Source: Proteles cristata cristata
Lineage: Eukaryota; Chordata; Mammalia; Carnivora; Hyaenidae
Length of the DNA stretch: 64,000 nucleotides
Direction of reading: 5' to 3'
Assembly: GCA_017311185.1 (NCBI GenBank)
Contig: JAESUZ010000983.1
Location: forward strand, 124,001 to 188,000
The position numbers and the translations under genes were made by a program. Shown here one piece after another: positions 1 through 10,934 of this stretch. Below the pieces are notes generated by a model, which was not told the origin of the DNA, did no database searches, and worked only from the letters and a program-made list of their open reading frames with translations. The number at the start of each line of letters is the position of its first letter. Within the stretch, counting starts at the first letter, position 1.

Positions 1-523
1 TCATAGAGCACCATTTCCTCCAGGATATCAGTGTCCTTGCTCACGAAATGGGCACAGACATGAGAATCAAAGGTGTCCTTGAGTGGACATTAGAAGCAGA
101 ACTCCTAACAGTCCCCTCTCCCACGCTCTGCCATTAACACCTCTAAAGGTATTTTGGTGAGCAGGCTGTTGCTGCTCAACACCCTGCTGTGGCTCCCAAC
201 TGCCTTGAAAATAAGACTCTGACTCCGTATCATGGTGTTCCAGCTGGAGTCCTGGCCACATCTCCTGCTGGTGTTCTCACAGTCCCGCATCTTGGTACAA
301 AGCCACCCTCCATTTCCACCTCATCCCAACATCTGTGCTTTCCTGCTTCCTTGACTTTGGCCAAGCTGACCCCTCCTTGGAAATATACTTCCTCCCTACT
401 GACCCCCCTACTCTATTTCAAACAGCCAGATTTTGTCATTATCTCATGACCCTGTTGAAAGGCTACGTCTTCCATTCCTGTCCCACCCCGGTCCCAGTAG
501 GGTGTTCTTTACCTCCCATGAAC

Positions 524-723
524 TTTTTTTTTTTTTAAAGTTTATTTATTTATTTTGAGAGAGGGAGTGCAATCAGGGGAGGTGCAAAGAGAAAAGGAGA
601 GAGAGAATCCCAAGCAGGCTCCATGCTGTCAGCCCAGAGCCTGACCTCAGGAACCAGAGAGCATGAACTGAGCTGAAATCAAGAGTTGGGATGCTTAACT
701 GACTGAGCCACCCAGGTGCCCCT
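524..723 (-). mobile_element. CAN SINE (tRNA-Lys derived)
   Basis: The poly-T start, GA-rich body and terminal GAGCCACCCAGGTGCCCC mark a reverse-oriented SINE. CATGAACTTTTT and CGTGAACTTTTT on either side are a slightly diverged target-site duplication. Confidence 0.9.
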
Positions 724-954
724 TCCGTGAACTTTTTCAGCACTCTGTTCCTCTGTTAAGGCACTGGCTGTCTTTTATACTGGTTACAATCTTGGATTTG
801 CATGTTTGATAAACCTGGTTTGTTACTCTGACTCCACCTCTCTGTGACCTTGGGCAAGTCTAACCTCTCTGAGCATCTGTTTCCTCTTTATGATTATTTA
901 GGGGTTTCAGGGACATGAGGAAAGGGATAGTGCTTGGGGCAGAAGCTAGTCAGT

Positions 955-1107
955 GCAGGGTCACAGTTAAGATTACAGGCTCTGAACTAGAGTACTCGGG
1001 TTTGAAACCGCATTCCACCTCTTTTCATTGGCAGTATGACTTTGGATAGGATTACTAAACCCCTCTTTGCCTCAGTTTCCCCAACTATATGATTGGGATA
1101 ACACTAG
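955..1107 (+). repeat. MIR relic, left part
   Basis: The MIR core is readable (GAGTACTCGGGTTTGAAACC, then CTTTGCCTCAGTTTCC). It is interrupted at 1108 by the LTR-like element and resumes at about 1718. Confidence 0.75.
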
Positions 1108-1717
1108 TGTGGCAGACAGCCCCCATGGTGTTCCCGTGATGTTCTCACTTTGTGTAATCCCTCTCTTTGAGTGTGGGTGGGACCTGTGATTTGCTTCTGG
1201 CCAGTGGAATATGGCAAAAAAAATATGGGATTTTGTAGAATTGAGGTCCCAAATCAGTTGATTTTGAGTTGCTCAAAAGGGAAATTGAGTGGGTCTGATG
1301 TGATCAAGTAAGAGACCTTAACGAGGAGCTAGATCCTCCATGGAGTCAGAGACTCTGTTGCTAACTTTGAAGAAGTAAGCTGTTGTTGTAAGACTAGCTG
1401 GTAATCTCTGGGAACCGAGCACGGCTGGCTCCTGGCTGACCGCCAGCAAGAAAACAGGGACTTCAGTCCTATGACCACAAGGAGATGAATTTTGCCAATA
1501 ACCCGAGGGAACTTGGAAGTGAGTCTTTTCCCCAGGTGAGTCTCAGATGAGACCATACCCCCATGTATACCTGGATCATGGACTGTTGAGACCGTGAAGC
1601 AGAGAACCCAGCTAAGCCATGCTCAGACTTCTGACCTATATAAACTGTGAGATAATAAATGTGTTTTAAACTGCTAAATTTGTGGTAGTTTGTGACCCAG
1701 CATAGAAAACTAATACA
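1108..1717 (+). mobile_element. Ancient LTR-like element inserted in a MIR
   Basis: A 610-bp unit begins TGTGGC and ends AATACA (TG...CA termini), has an internal AATAAA near its 3' end, and interrupts a MIR cleanly. These are solo-LTR traits. The 3' end resembles mammalian MaLR-type LTRs; the family name is not certain. No retroviral coding sequence is present. Confidence 0.5.
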
Positions 1718-1840
1718 AATCGTATCCATCTTGTAGGGTTCTGGTAAGGATTGAGTGGGGCCACTGAGGTAAAGCTAGCAGCGTGGTGCTCACTCATGGG
1801 AGATACTCAGTAGTAATTAGCTGCCCTCGTTATTATGTTT
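1718..1840 (+). repeat. MIR relic, right part
   Basis: TTGTAGGGTTCTGGTAAGGA followed by the MIR tail (GCTCACTCATGGGAGATACTCAG) continues the MIR split by the LTR-like element. Confidence 0.65.
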
Positions 1841-2029
1841 AGAACACAGCACTTTATAAAAATAAATTTTAATCACCACCTTACTAATTAGTGCATTTAC
1901 AAAAATCATAAGACTTATAAAAGCAGGAAAACTACATCTGAGCAAACTTGCTGTGGTGCCTTCCCCTTGCTACGTTATGACTGTTAGATGCTTTAGGCTG
2001 CAAGTATAAAAACTTGACTAATAGTGGCT

Positions 2030-2990
2030 GTCTTCGGTTGGGTTCTTAGAAACAGAACTCAGGGCAAGGAGTCATGTGAAAATGATGTGTATTAGGAAGA
2101 AGGTTTCCAAGACAAACCAGAGTGGAGAAGTAGGATTGGAGGGGGAGTGTGAGATCAAGCCAAGTCCCACAAAGAGAAACTTCCTCTCCATCTTGTAGAG
2201 GAGCTCCGAGGACAGTGCAGGTCACTCCTCAGAGCTGGCCAAATGAGTGCAAGGCAGCCGGAGGACTGACACCTCCATGCTCATCTGTCATTGGTTAAGA
2301 GCCTCCCCGGGGGTGGGGCAGCGGTGTAAATTCCCAGGCTCTTCTAGCTTTTCATGCTCATAGGCAAAGTGGGCTCCAGCAGCCTGAAGGCCATCCTCTG
2401 ACAAGGGGAAGCAGGTGCTGGCTGTTGGGAGTGAAAGCACAGTGGGAGCCGGTGTGTATGAAAATGTTAAAGGGATGAGAAGGTCATTGGCAGCGCTGCT
2501 GCAGTGGCATAAGCTATAAGGACATCTGTTGTTTGCTTAACAAGAAACGTAGGTGGTCCCCAGATTGGCTCAGCGTGAGTCATTGATGTCATTGAGGACT
2601 CAGCTCTTTACGGCCTCCTTCAACATGGTTGGTTTTCATATCCTCAGCCTCATGGTCACAAGATGGCTGCTACAGCCCCATATCTCATGTCCTTAGCTGA
2701 TGGCATCTGAACTAAGAAGCAAAACAGGGCAGCAGCAAAGAGGCTTTCTCTTCACATGACTCTCTCCTTTGAGGAGGAAAAGCCCTCTTTCAACAACCCA
2801 CCAGGTTGGATCACATACCCAGCTCTAGACCAGTCACCAGCAGAGAAGAGTAGGTTGCTAAAGCTGGCTTAGGTCCGCCAATGGTTCACTCCAGGTGCTT
2901 AGCACCTGTCCAGTGGTGTTCCGTTAGCACAGAGGAGGTAAGGGAATGACTACTGGGTAGGCCTTCAAGAGAGTCTGCCACAGGGCCTCA
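2030..2990. repeat. Probable old interspersed repeat, family not assigned
   Basis: Phrases such as GGGTTCTTAGAAACAGAACT and CACAAGATGGCTGCTACAG recur in old mammalian dispersed repeats. I cannot name the family or fix its ends. Confidence 0.3.
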
Positions 2991-3689
2991 CTCTTCCTCC
3001 TTTGCAAAAGAAAATTGGTACCTGCCTCTGAGATTCATGGTGAGGATTAGATGAGCAGATTTTAATTGCTGTGTATGTCCATGCCTTTTTTTTTTTCTCT
3101 GTTGCGCTGAGCTCATCGAAGGCAGGGGCTATGTCTGGTTCACCCTTGCTTCAGTCCTGTTGACTTGACCCTCTAAAGAGTAACTCCATCAATTTCTCTC
3201 CATGTGTTGCCACGCCCTAGTCCAGACTGCCGTCACCTCTCACTGGTAGCTGTGATGACTTACTCACAGATTGCTCAGTTTCCATTCTTGGCTCCCTCTA
3301 AGTCTTTCTCCCACAGAAGCCTGATGGATCCTTGTAAGACACAAATCTGATTGAGTTATATCCCTGCTGAAAATCCTTCCAGGCTCAAGAAGAAGGGTGG
3401 GGGTTGGCGTTGGGTGGAGGGTGGGTAATGATATTCAGAGTAACTACTGTTTGGGATGGGCAATCAGAATAGGCACCATCATTGATAGCTATGCCAGCAC
3501 ATACTTCCTGAACATTAGCCCTGTTTTGAGGGCCGTAGGAGAGCTGGCCTCTGCCTGCCTCTTTGGCTTCTCTCTAGAGACTGTCTGTGCCACCCCCACC
3601 CCCCTGCTTCCTGTACCACCCTGCCTGCATTGGGCCAGTGCAACTCTCTTGCCAGCCTGATCTGCTTGCCCTTCCCCACCCAGATGTAT

Positions 3690-3950
3690 GACTTGTCTCC
3701 AGGCTTCTGAATGTGCTATTTCCAAGAACTGGAACATGATTTCTCCGATTCTTCTGGCTGCTTCAGGTTCCCCCTATTCCAGGACACTTTCTCTGACACT
3801 CCTCTCCCCTGTCACGGTCTCTCATGGCCCCTGTGCCTTCCTCTGTCAAAGCACTTGTCACTCAATCGCCATTGTTGATGTCTCTTTCTCTCTCACCAGA
3901 CTGGGATCTTTCTGAGGGCACAGTGGGACACATAGGACAGTTGCATCACC
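3690..3950 (+). repeat. L2 LINE 3' relic
   Basis: CAAAGCACTTGTCACTCAAT followed by the motif around ACCAGACTGGGATCTTTCTGA matches the L2 3' region in order. Confidence 0.55.
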
Positions 3951-4279
3951 TATGCTGGTAGTAGTGGGTGGTGATAGTGGTGGTGGGCATGGTGGAGGCA
4001 GGGAGGGCAGGACCACTCTCAGACTCAGGCCCCTCTCTGACCTTCCAGCTGCACCCCTACCCATAGCACAAGGAGTCCATGGTTTCAAGATGATGTGTGC
4101 CCCCACCCATCTTCCCCACACTCTGGAAACCCAGAGTCCTGGAATTCTCTGCCCAAACAGCCCTAGTCTGCTTCCAGGACGACATAGTCCTCTTCTCCAA
4201 GTCTGTTCTTTAAATCAGAGGGATAGTTTGCCCAGGGAGTGGGGAGATGGGAGGTGGGCCTGTATGGAGCTTGGACATT

Positions 4280-4720
4280 TTTCAGTTACTACCCCTAGGT
4301 AACAAATTATCCCCAAACTGAGCAGCTTAAGATGGTTGTTTTTTCATGCTCATGAATTCCATGGGTCAGTTGGGCAGGGCACAGTGGGAATGGTGTGTGT
4401 CTGATCCATGATGTCTGGACCTTCATGGAAAAGACTCAGTGGCTGCGGGCTGAAATGATCTGTTTATCTGTATATCGGTGGATCATGCTGGTATCTGGCC
4501 GGTAGCTCAGTGGGGGCTGTCGACTGGAGTGTCTCTGTGTGTTCTCCAGGTGCTTGGGCTTCCTCACAGCATGGCGACCTCAGAGTTAGTTAGACTTTTT
4601 ACCTAGTGGTTCCAGATGTGAAGGGCAAGTGTCTCATTAGACAGGGCAGTACCTGCATCACCCTTTGTGGCTCAGCCTTGGAAGTCACCCAGAATAATTT
4701 GTTTCATTCTATTGGCTAAA
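4280..4720. repeat. Probable old interspersed repeat, family not assigned
   Basis: TAACAAATTATCCCCAAACT and AGCAGCTTAAGATGGTTG resemble the common mammalian repeat hallmark of unconsumed 'AAATTACC...GGCTTAAAACAAC' type. Family and boundaries are uncertain. Confidence 0.3.
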
Positions 4721-5163
4721 TGAGTCACAGCCCACCCAAATATAAGGGGAGAGGACATGGGCCAGACTTCTCAATGGGAGGAGTATAAAAGCATTGTGGA
4801 CATGTTTTAAAACCACCAAAGACTTGCAGACTGGGGTGTCCACATCTGTGTGTACGAGGCCCTTCACACTACAGGACAGAATTGAAATGAGAAGCCAGAT
4901 GGACCAAAGCAGGAAGTCAGGGGCCAAAGGTCAGCTTTCCATGTGATTCCATGTTCCAGCAAAGAAGTCAGAAAATTTTAAATTTGAACTTGGCCTTCTA
5001 AGTCATTAAGAAGGTTTATTTGTCAAGGTAGAAAGATAGATAATATTTATTTAACAGTTTATTAGTTTAATTTATAACTTTTAAATATTTAGGGTGTGAT
5101 GTATAGGCCCCATTTGTTTTCCCTCCTGGGCCCTACAATGTGAGGAGCGGCCCTGGTAGTGGG

Positions 5164-5222
5164 GTGGTAGTAAATGGTGGTAGTGGCAGTGGTAATGGTG
5201 GTGAGAATGGTAGTGGTGATCA
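5164..5222 (+). repeat. Imperfect GGT/GTA trinucleotide tract
   Basis: About 60 bp of repeated GGTGGTAGTGG-type units with interruptions: a degenerate microsatellite. Confidence 0.7.
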
Positions 5223-5334
5223 CTCAAGGGCTCAGCACCCATCTGCCCACATTACTGGGCATCTGCTATAGGTCAGCAGTCAGCCACATCTCACCGCTGT
5301 CTTCACCATTCATTTCACTCTTCCTTCTCTCATT

Positions 5335-5560
5335 TCCTTCTTCAATAAGCATACATTGAATGCCTCCTGTGGACCAGAGGCTGGGGATGCAAAGATGACC
5401 ACCACGTGGTCTCTGGCTCAAACAGCTTTCTGGCCAGTGGGAGAAGAGCTCAGGAACACATCATTGCAATACAAAAGCATGAGGTTACAGAAGGGCATGT
5501 AATGTTGGGGCAGCAGGGAGGCCCAGTGAGGGCTTTTTCTGAGGAGGACTCGGAGCATAA
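5335..5560 (-). repeat. L2 LINE relic
   Basis: AAGCATACATTGAATGCCTC and CTGGGGATGCAAAGATG follow the reverse complement of the L2 3' end. Confidence 0.5.
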
Positions 5561-7034
5561 GCTGGAGTACTTACTGTAGGAAGGGACTGAGGAAAGACAC
5601 TCCAGAAGAGGGAACAGCATTTTTAAGGTGTGGAAGCGAGAACACTTGTTTAAGAACTGGTTTAGTGGTGATAGCTGGGAACAGGGATCTCTGTAGTGAC
5701 CTGACTGTGTGTGTGTTCCACCTTATTTGAGGAAACTGTTCCTCGCCCCACTCGAATCATGATTCTAATACCTCAGTCCTGACCACCATCTGTGTATCCA
5801 AGATGGACCAGCTAGAGTTGTTCCCCAGAATCTTTCTATAGGAATTAGAAGGGCAGATCCTTTGTACCCTGTCTGACTGAGAGCTAGTAGGAGCCTGAGC
5901 ATTGCAGCGAGCCGCCTGCTTTTTGAAAGGATTGGTTGAGAAGAACAGATTGGTGTGCAGGGGGTAACAGAATGTCCTGATGGCGTCAGAGTCTGTGACC
6001 CAGGTCTTCCTGGAGCCCAGATCTATCCCAGCTAGGTCAGGTAGGGCAGCAAACTGGACCCTGGACCACTGCTGGGAGAGATGATGGAGGAGTTGGGGGC
6101 GAAGAGGCAGCAAGAACCAGATCCTCAGGGGGCCAGGAGGGAAAGTATTGAAGAAGGGGCTTAATGAAGGAAACAGGGTAAAATCTGTGATTCTGATAGA
6201 TCATTCTGGGTTGGTGGTTAAGACTTGCTGGGAAGGGGAAGGGAAGGGGGTTTCTGGTAGCAGGGGAGCTGATAAGAAGGCTGATTTCACCCCTAGCCCT
6301 GAAATCATAGGGCACGAAGAGGGGATAAATGTGGGAGTTGGACCCTGTGGGTTCCATTAGAGCCCAACTTTAGGTTGCTGTTGGACCTTGGGCAAATCTT
6401 GTGGCTCTGTTTCGTGCCAAAGGTGATAAAAGTAGGATTGAGGAAAGACCTCAGATGTCCTATGGTCATTCAAACAGCCTTGGGCTGGGGCCAGAGATCC
6501 AGGTCCTAATTCCCATTCTAGAAGGTCTGAGATAACTTCCTGTACACAGAAACCCATGCCACCCCACCCCCTTCCAACCTCAGCCTCCTGCAACACCTCC
6601 TATTCATCTTTTATGAACTGGCCTTGCAGGAGGAGAAGGCAGGCAGGGTGACTTCCAGGGACCAGGGGAAGGGGGGTGGCCGGGGCTGCCCTGCCCAGAG
6701 ATGCCATTGTGCCTGGTGGGGCCCCAGGCCTTCCCTTACCCCCAGGCCAGCCCCAAACCACAGGCCACGTCCTGTTTCTCAGAAATACCACCATTTCCCA
6801 GAGCCCAGGGTTCGTGGGGGGACAGGACGAGGTGGCTTCATAGCCACTGGAGGAGGAGGAGGAAACCTCCCCGGGAAACCCGGAGGGCAGGCTTGGCATC
6901 ATAATAGGAAGATCAGGTTTGGGGGGCCAGGAAGCTACCTGGGAAGGTGAAGGCTCTGATGTCAGGTTGGCTGCACCTGCCCCAGCCCAGGACCTGGCCC
7001 TTTCAGTGTTCTAGGACCCCTCAGGTACAGAATC

Positions 7035-7200
7035 ACAGACCTTAGCTGGAATCCAACCACTCTGTTTACCAGCATGTGATCTTGGGTAGGCCACTTCCTC
7101 TCCCTGTATGTGCCTCAGTTTCCTCATCTCTTAATATGATTGACAATCCCACCTCACTGGGCTTTCCTAGGGATCAGCAGAAACAATAGACTTGAACGTG
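7035..7200 (+). repeat. MIR relic
   Basis: CATGTGATCTTGGGTAGGCC and GTGCCTCAGTTTCCTCATCT are the MIR core in order. Confidence 0.75.
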
Positions 7201-7549
7201 CCTTGTTATCTAATGGCCAGGTATGGGAAAGGGGATGTCACTCTTTCATCCAGAGCCTGTGCTTAGCCTGGCCACCACATAGGACTCCCTGCTGGAATCT
7301 CTGAGAGCCCCATGAGTGGAAAGCTGGGCAGTCCTGGAGACCACTGTTTCCTTCTCCGTCATCACACACGTGCAGAGACCAGCAGGCTTACACAGTGAGT
7401 TAGTAGCTGAGGAGGAATGGATTTTTACTTGTCATTAAACCTCCCTTCTTCCACTCTCACTCCTGTTTCCTCTCCCTTTCCCTGTCCTGTGAGAAGGTAA
7501 TGAGGAGACATCACCAAGACTCACTTACATCTCTTCCATCTGAGAAACC

Positions 7550-8690
7550 CGCTTCTTCCATCCATGTCCACTGCCAGCCGCTGCCCTGCCTCTCCCCTCT
7601 CCTTTACCGCTAAGGTTCTTCAAAGACTTGTCTGTCTCCTCACCTCCCTGACACCACCTCAGCCCCCCAAAACCTGTTCTTTCCTCTCAGCTCTCCTGAC
7701 ATTGCCCGTTGCCACAGGCACCAGAAGCCGCCTCACCCCTGGGGAGGAGGACCCTTTCCAGGCCTTGTGTTATTGACCTCTCTGCTACCATACCCTCCTG
7801 GCTTCCCTCTTGTCTCCATGGTGGTTCCTTTGCTGATGTTCTTCTGTCTCTTCTCTTCACTCTACAGGCTCTCCCAGGCCAGTGCCACCTGCCTCCTGGC
7901 TTCAGTTACCACCTGCAGGCCAATGGCCCCCAAACCCCTGTCTCTGGCCAAGCCTTCTCCTCAGACCTATAACATACCCCAAGAACCAAGGGTATCTCCT
8001 GAGACTCACTGTGTGCTCAGCTGAAACATCTGAGCTCTTCCCCAGTCGCCACGTGAAACCCAGCTGCGCCCTACCCCCCTCCCTCTCCCTCATCCAGTCC
8101 GTCATCAGCGCTGCTTCCCTTCTAGCCCCCCAGCCTCTCTCCTGCCCAGGCCATTGTCATCCCGCACAAGGATTCCCACAACAGGCTCGTACCTGGTGTA
8201 CACCTCGCTTGGCCATGCCAGTCTTCACCCAGCAGGCAGAGCCAGCTTGCTAACCCACAGACCTGGCCCAGGCACTGAAACCCTTGCAGGGCTCCCGGGT
8301 TCCCTCAGGATGAAGCCAGAGCTTCTCAGCTGGGTATTCAGCCTCACCTCCCTTAGCTCTTTGCCTCAGATTGTGCAGCAACAGTGAGCTGTTTGCGATT
8401 CTCCCTATAATATGCTCGTTTTCATCTTCCATGCATGTCTCTTCCTGTGCCACCTCCTTCTCACCTTCCCTCCCTCCACCTTTTCCTCAAATCCTCCTCA
8501 TCCTTCGGAGCCTGCTGAAGTGTCCCCACAGCCCTCGTTGTCACAGCAGGTGACAAGGTGTTGTGATGCCCCATCTCCTCCTCAAGACTTTGGCTCCCTA
8601 AGGACAGGCAGAGCCAGGTTGGTCCCTTACACTGTGTGGGTCATCTAGCATAATGGCCTGTCCCAGAGCAGCTTAGAAAGTGTTTTATGA
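7550..8690 (+). repeat. L2 LINE relic, long and degraded
   Basis: CT-rich sequence with L2-like phrases (CTGGCTTCCCTCTTGTCTCC, then GTCATCTAGCATAATGGCCT and TTTTATGAATGAAC at the end). The open frames here do not look like a real gene. Confidence 0.45.
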
Positions 8691-9014
8691 ATGAACACAC
8701 GAAAGCAGAAGACAAGTCAGAGAGGTGTAAAACCACCAGAAAGCTACTAAGAGGTTTCAAGGCATGCCTGTGTGTGCACACTCAGAAACGTCCGGACCCA
8801 AAGGAGGAGGTGCTGATATGCTGAACGTGCCTCCCATGATGTAAAAGCACAGGCTTCAGATAAGCCCATCAAAGAAACCAGGAAGGCAGCTGGCCTTGAA
8901 CACCAGGAAAAGTAGACAAGGAAGTCCATTCCCATGCTGAGGCCCGGAGCCACTTCTGTTACAGAGTCCTGCCTCCAACCCCATTCTCCAGCAGAGGAGA
9001 GGGGTCATTGTGCA

Positions 9015-9043
9015 GGGGCGGGGGTGGGAAGTGGGGTTGGGGG
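9015..9043 (+). other. Potential G-quadruplex
   Basis: Five G-runs of 3-5 bases separated by 1-4 bases fit the canonical four-run G4 pattern. Confidence 0.5.
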
Positions 9044-9124
9044 TATCCAGAGAAGCTTTCCTGAGAAGAGACACCTGAGCTAAGTTGATGGACAATGGAG
9101 TTCACCATGTTCAGATACCTGTGC

Positions 9125-9357
9125 TTTATTTTTTTTAAAATTTTTAAATGTTTTATTTATTTCTGAGAGAGAGAGAGAGAGAGAGAGCATGAGTAGGGGA
9201 GGGTCAGAGAGAGAGGGAGACACAGAATCTAAAACAGTCTCCAGGCTCTGAGTAGCTGTCAGCACAGACCCCGATGTGGGGCTCAAACCCACGAACCATG
9301 AGATCATGACCTGAGCTAAAGTCGGATGCTTAACCGACTAAGCCACCCAGACGCCCC
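9125..9357 (-). mobile_element. CAN SINE
   Basis: Reverse orientation with (GA)n body and AAGCCACCCAGACGCCCCC end. Diverged target-site copies lie at about 9112-9124 and 9358-9374. Confidence 0.9.
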
Positions 9358-9829
9358 CAGATCCATGCACTTTAAATATGAGATGCTCAGAGCTCATCAT
9401 CGCTGGAGTACCAGGCTAACCCTCTGTGGTGAGCAGGCGAGGTCAGAAGGCCGCTCCAGAAGGCCGTGTCTTCTCTTGGATGGGCAGATAGAGGCTGTGA
9501 AGAGCTATCTTCCTACTCAGGGAAGAAGGGGGAGAGTCCAGCCATGCTCCTCAAACCCCAGACTCTCAAACCAGGCCCATGGGAGCTGGCAGGGGGAGTT
9601 TGGGGAGCGCGACATTGGCCCCTGCCCTGTGAGGGCAGCGTTGGTAGGCTGCTTAGCAGACTTCCCAGGCCTCAGACACCCGGATACAAAGACCAAGGCT
9701 CAGGAAACAATAGTCAGCCCTCCAAGTGACTGCAGGTGGCAGAACTCCAGCCCATAGGCCACTTTACATCACCTCTCCATAGCTTCCCACGGGCTCAGGG
9801 TGAAGGGCAGCTTTGTCCTGGAGTGAGAC

Positions 9830-9990
9830 CAGGGGTCTGGGAGTCCGTAGGCCTGGGTTCTACTCCTGGCCTCACCTGTTGTCACTGTGAAGCTCTGGGG
9901 GAAGACACTGGCTGATCCTGATCCTCTGTTTCCTTCTCTCTAAAGTGCGGGTAATTCCTACACTGTTCACCTTAAGTGGAATCATGGGCG
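9830..9990 (+). repeat. MIR relic
   Basis: GGCCTGGGTTCTACTCCTGG and CTCTGTTTCCTTCTCTCTAA follow the MIR layout. Confidence 0.6.
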
Positions 9991-10149
9991 TTAAAACATC
10001 TTTGAAATTGCAAGTAATTGGACACGTAGGTAGGATAAATTATTGATGTTGTCTTTCATTGTAACTCTTAGGCTTTCTTCCCAGTTGGTGGTGCTGGGGT
10101 TGGCAGTTTGACTGCCAAGTGTTGGAAGCCCTCAGAGGTGAGAATCTTT

Positions 10150-10345
10150 GGGTTTATGACATTGGTCACTGCAGACCGGGGGAGGAGGGCTAGCCTGGAG
10201 CAGGACACCTGGCCTCAGTTCCACATCTGCTACTGCCCTGCTCTGTGGCTTCAGGCAAATTACTGCTGCTCCCTAAATTCAGTTTCCTCATTGTAGAACT
10301 GGGCTGACAATTGGAAGGATCCTTGGAAGATTTGCCTGCAAAATG
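10150..10345 (+). repeat. MIR relic
   Basis: CTGTGGCTTCAGGCAAATTA and AATTCAGTTTCCTCATTGTA mark a diverged MIR core. Confidence 0.6.
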
Positions 10346-10366
10346 CTTTGAGGCTCCATTCTCCCC

Positions 10367-10394
10367 ACCCCCCGCTCCCCCCCCCCCGCCCCGG
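10367..10394. repeat. Poly-C tract
   Basis: Runs of C up to 12 long downstream of CHRDL2. Homopolymer length here may be unreliable, and the minus strand could form a G-quadruplex. Confidence 0.7.
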
Positions 10395-10731
10395 CTATCT
10401 AGAGTCAGTCCTTTTCCTAGGCTCAGTGCCAGTGAGCTCCAGGACCGAGGCTGCCCATAAAAGCAGGAGGAGCCGTCGCTGGGGGCCAGGGACAGAGGCC
10501 ATACAGAGCAGGGGGGAGGCTATGAGTGGCAGACAAGGGCCTGGGCAGTGAGGCTGGGGGAACAAGCCTGGACTCTGCTAACAGTTCACCACGAGGACAG
10601 GGCCAGTTTCTGCCTCTGCTGCATCTCAGTCTCCAGCCCTGTAAAATGGGGATAAGCAGGCCCGCCTGGGAACACACGGGGACTGGACATAAAACTCAGC
10701 AGGCAGGGTTGAGGGGTAATGCAACTTATTA

Positions 10732-10737
10732 TTTATT
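10732..10737 (-). terminator. Probable CHRDL2 polyadenylation signal (AATAAA)
   Basis: A canonical minus-strand AATAAA in an AT-rich stretch about 55 nt past the stop codon. Cleavage would fall near 10,705-10,720, giving a 3' UTR of about 70-90 nt. This is inferred from position only. Confidence 0.6.
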
Positions 10738-10787
10738 AATATATAACAACAAAAATGATAAAGCTCATATCTGCAACTGTTTAAGTC

Positions 10788-10793
10788 TTTATT
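10788..10793 (-). terminator. AATAAA overlapping the CHRDL2 stop codon
   Basis: The minus strand reads TAATAAAG, where TAA is the CHRDL2 stop. If this signal were used, the 3' UTR would be only about 10-30 nt. The hexamer 50 nt downstream is a more likely functional signal. Confidence 0.5.
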
Positions 10794-10871
10794 ATAAGGT
10801 CTTGGTTGCTTTGTCTGGACTGGCTGTGACCTTCAGCTCCGGTGTCTGGGCTAGGAAAACGTTCCAGTGAC
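10792..10871 (-). CDS. CHRDL2: CHRDL2 terminal coding exon 11
   Basis: The acceptor CCATGCAG precedes GTCACTGGAACG. It encodes (G)HWNVFLAQTPELKVTASPDK and ATKTL, then TAA at 10794-10792. The stop codon forms the start of TAATAAA, so a polyadenylation hexamer overlaps the stop. Confidence 0.94.
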
Positions 10872-10898
10872 CTGCATGGAGGAAAGCAGAAGGGGTGT

Positions 10899-10934
<36 letters not shown>

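Larger units (their letters stand above)
1..10700. other. Intergenic flank downstream of CHRDL2
   Basis: No exon was recognised on either strand. It contains two SINEs, an LTR-like element nested in a MIR, MIR and L2 relics, and GT-rich or G-rich simple tracts. The stretches 1-500, 5,560-7,000 and 9,360-9,830 hold nothing I can name. By synteny with human, POLD3 should lie beyond the left edge. Confidence 0.7.

Noticed and set aside
7550..8690. Overlapping Pro/Ser/Leu-rich frames, possible secreted protein
   Set aside because: The nucleotide sequence resembles a decayed L2 LINE, and the open frames stem from CT-rich composition.
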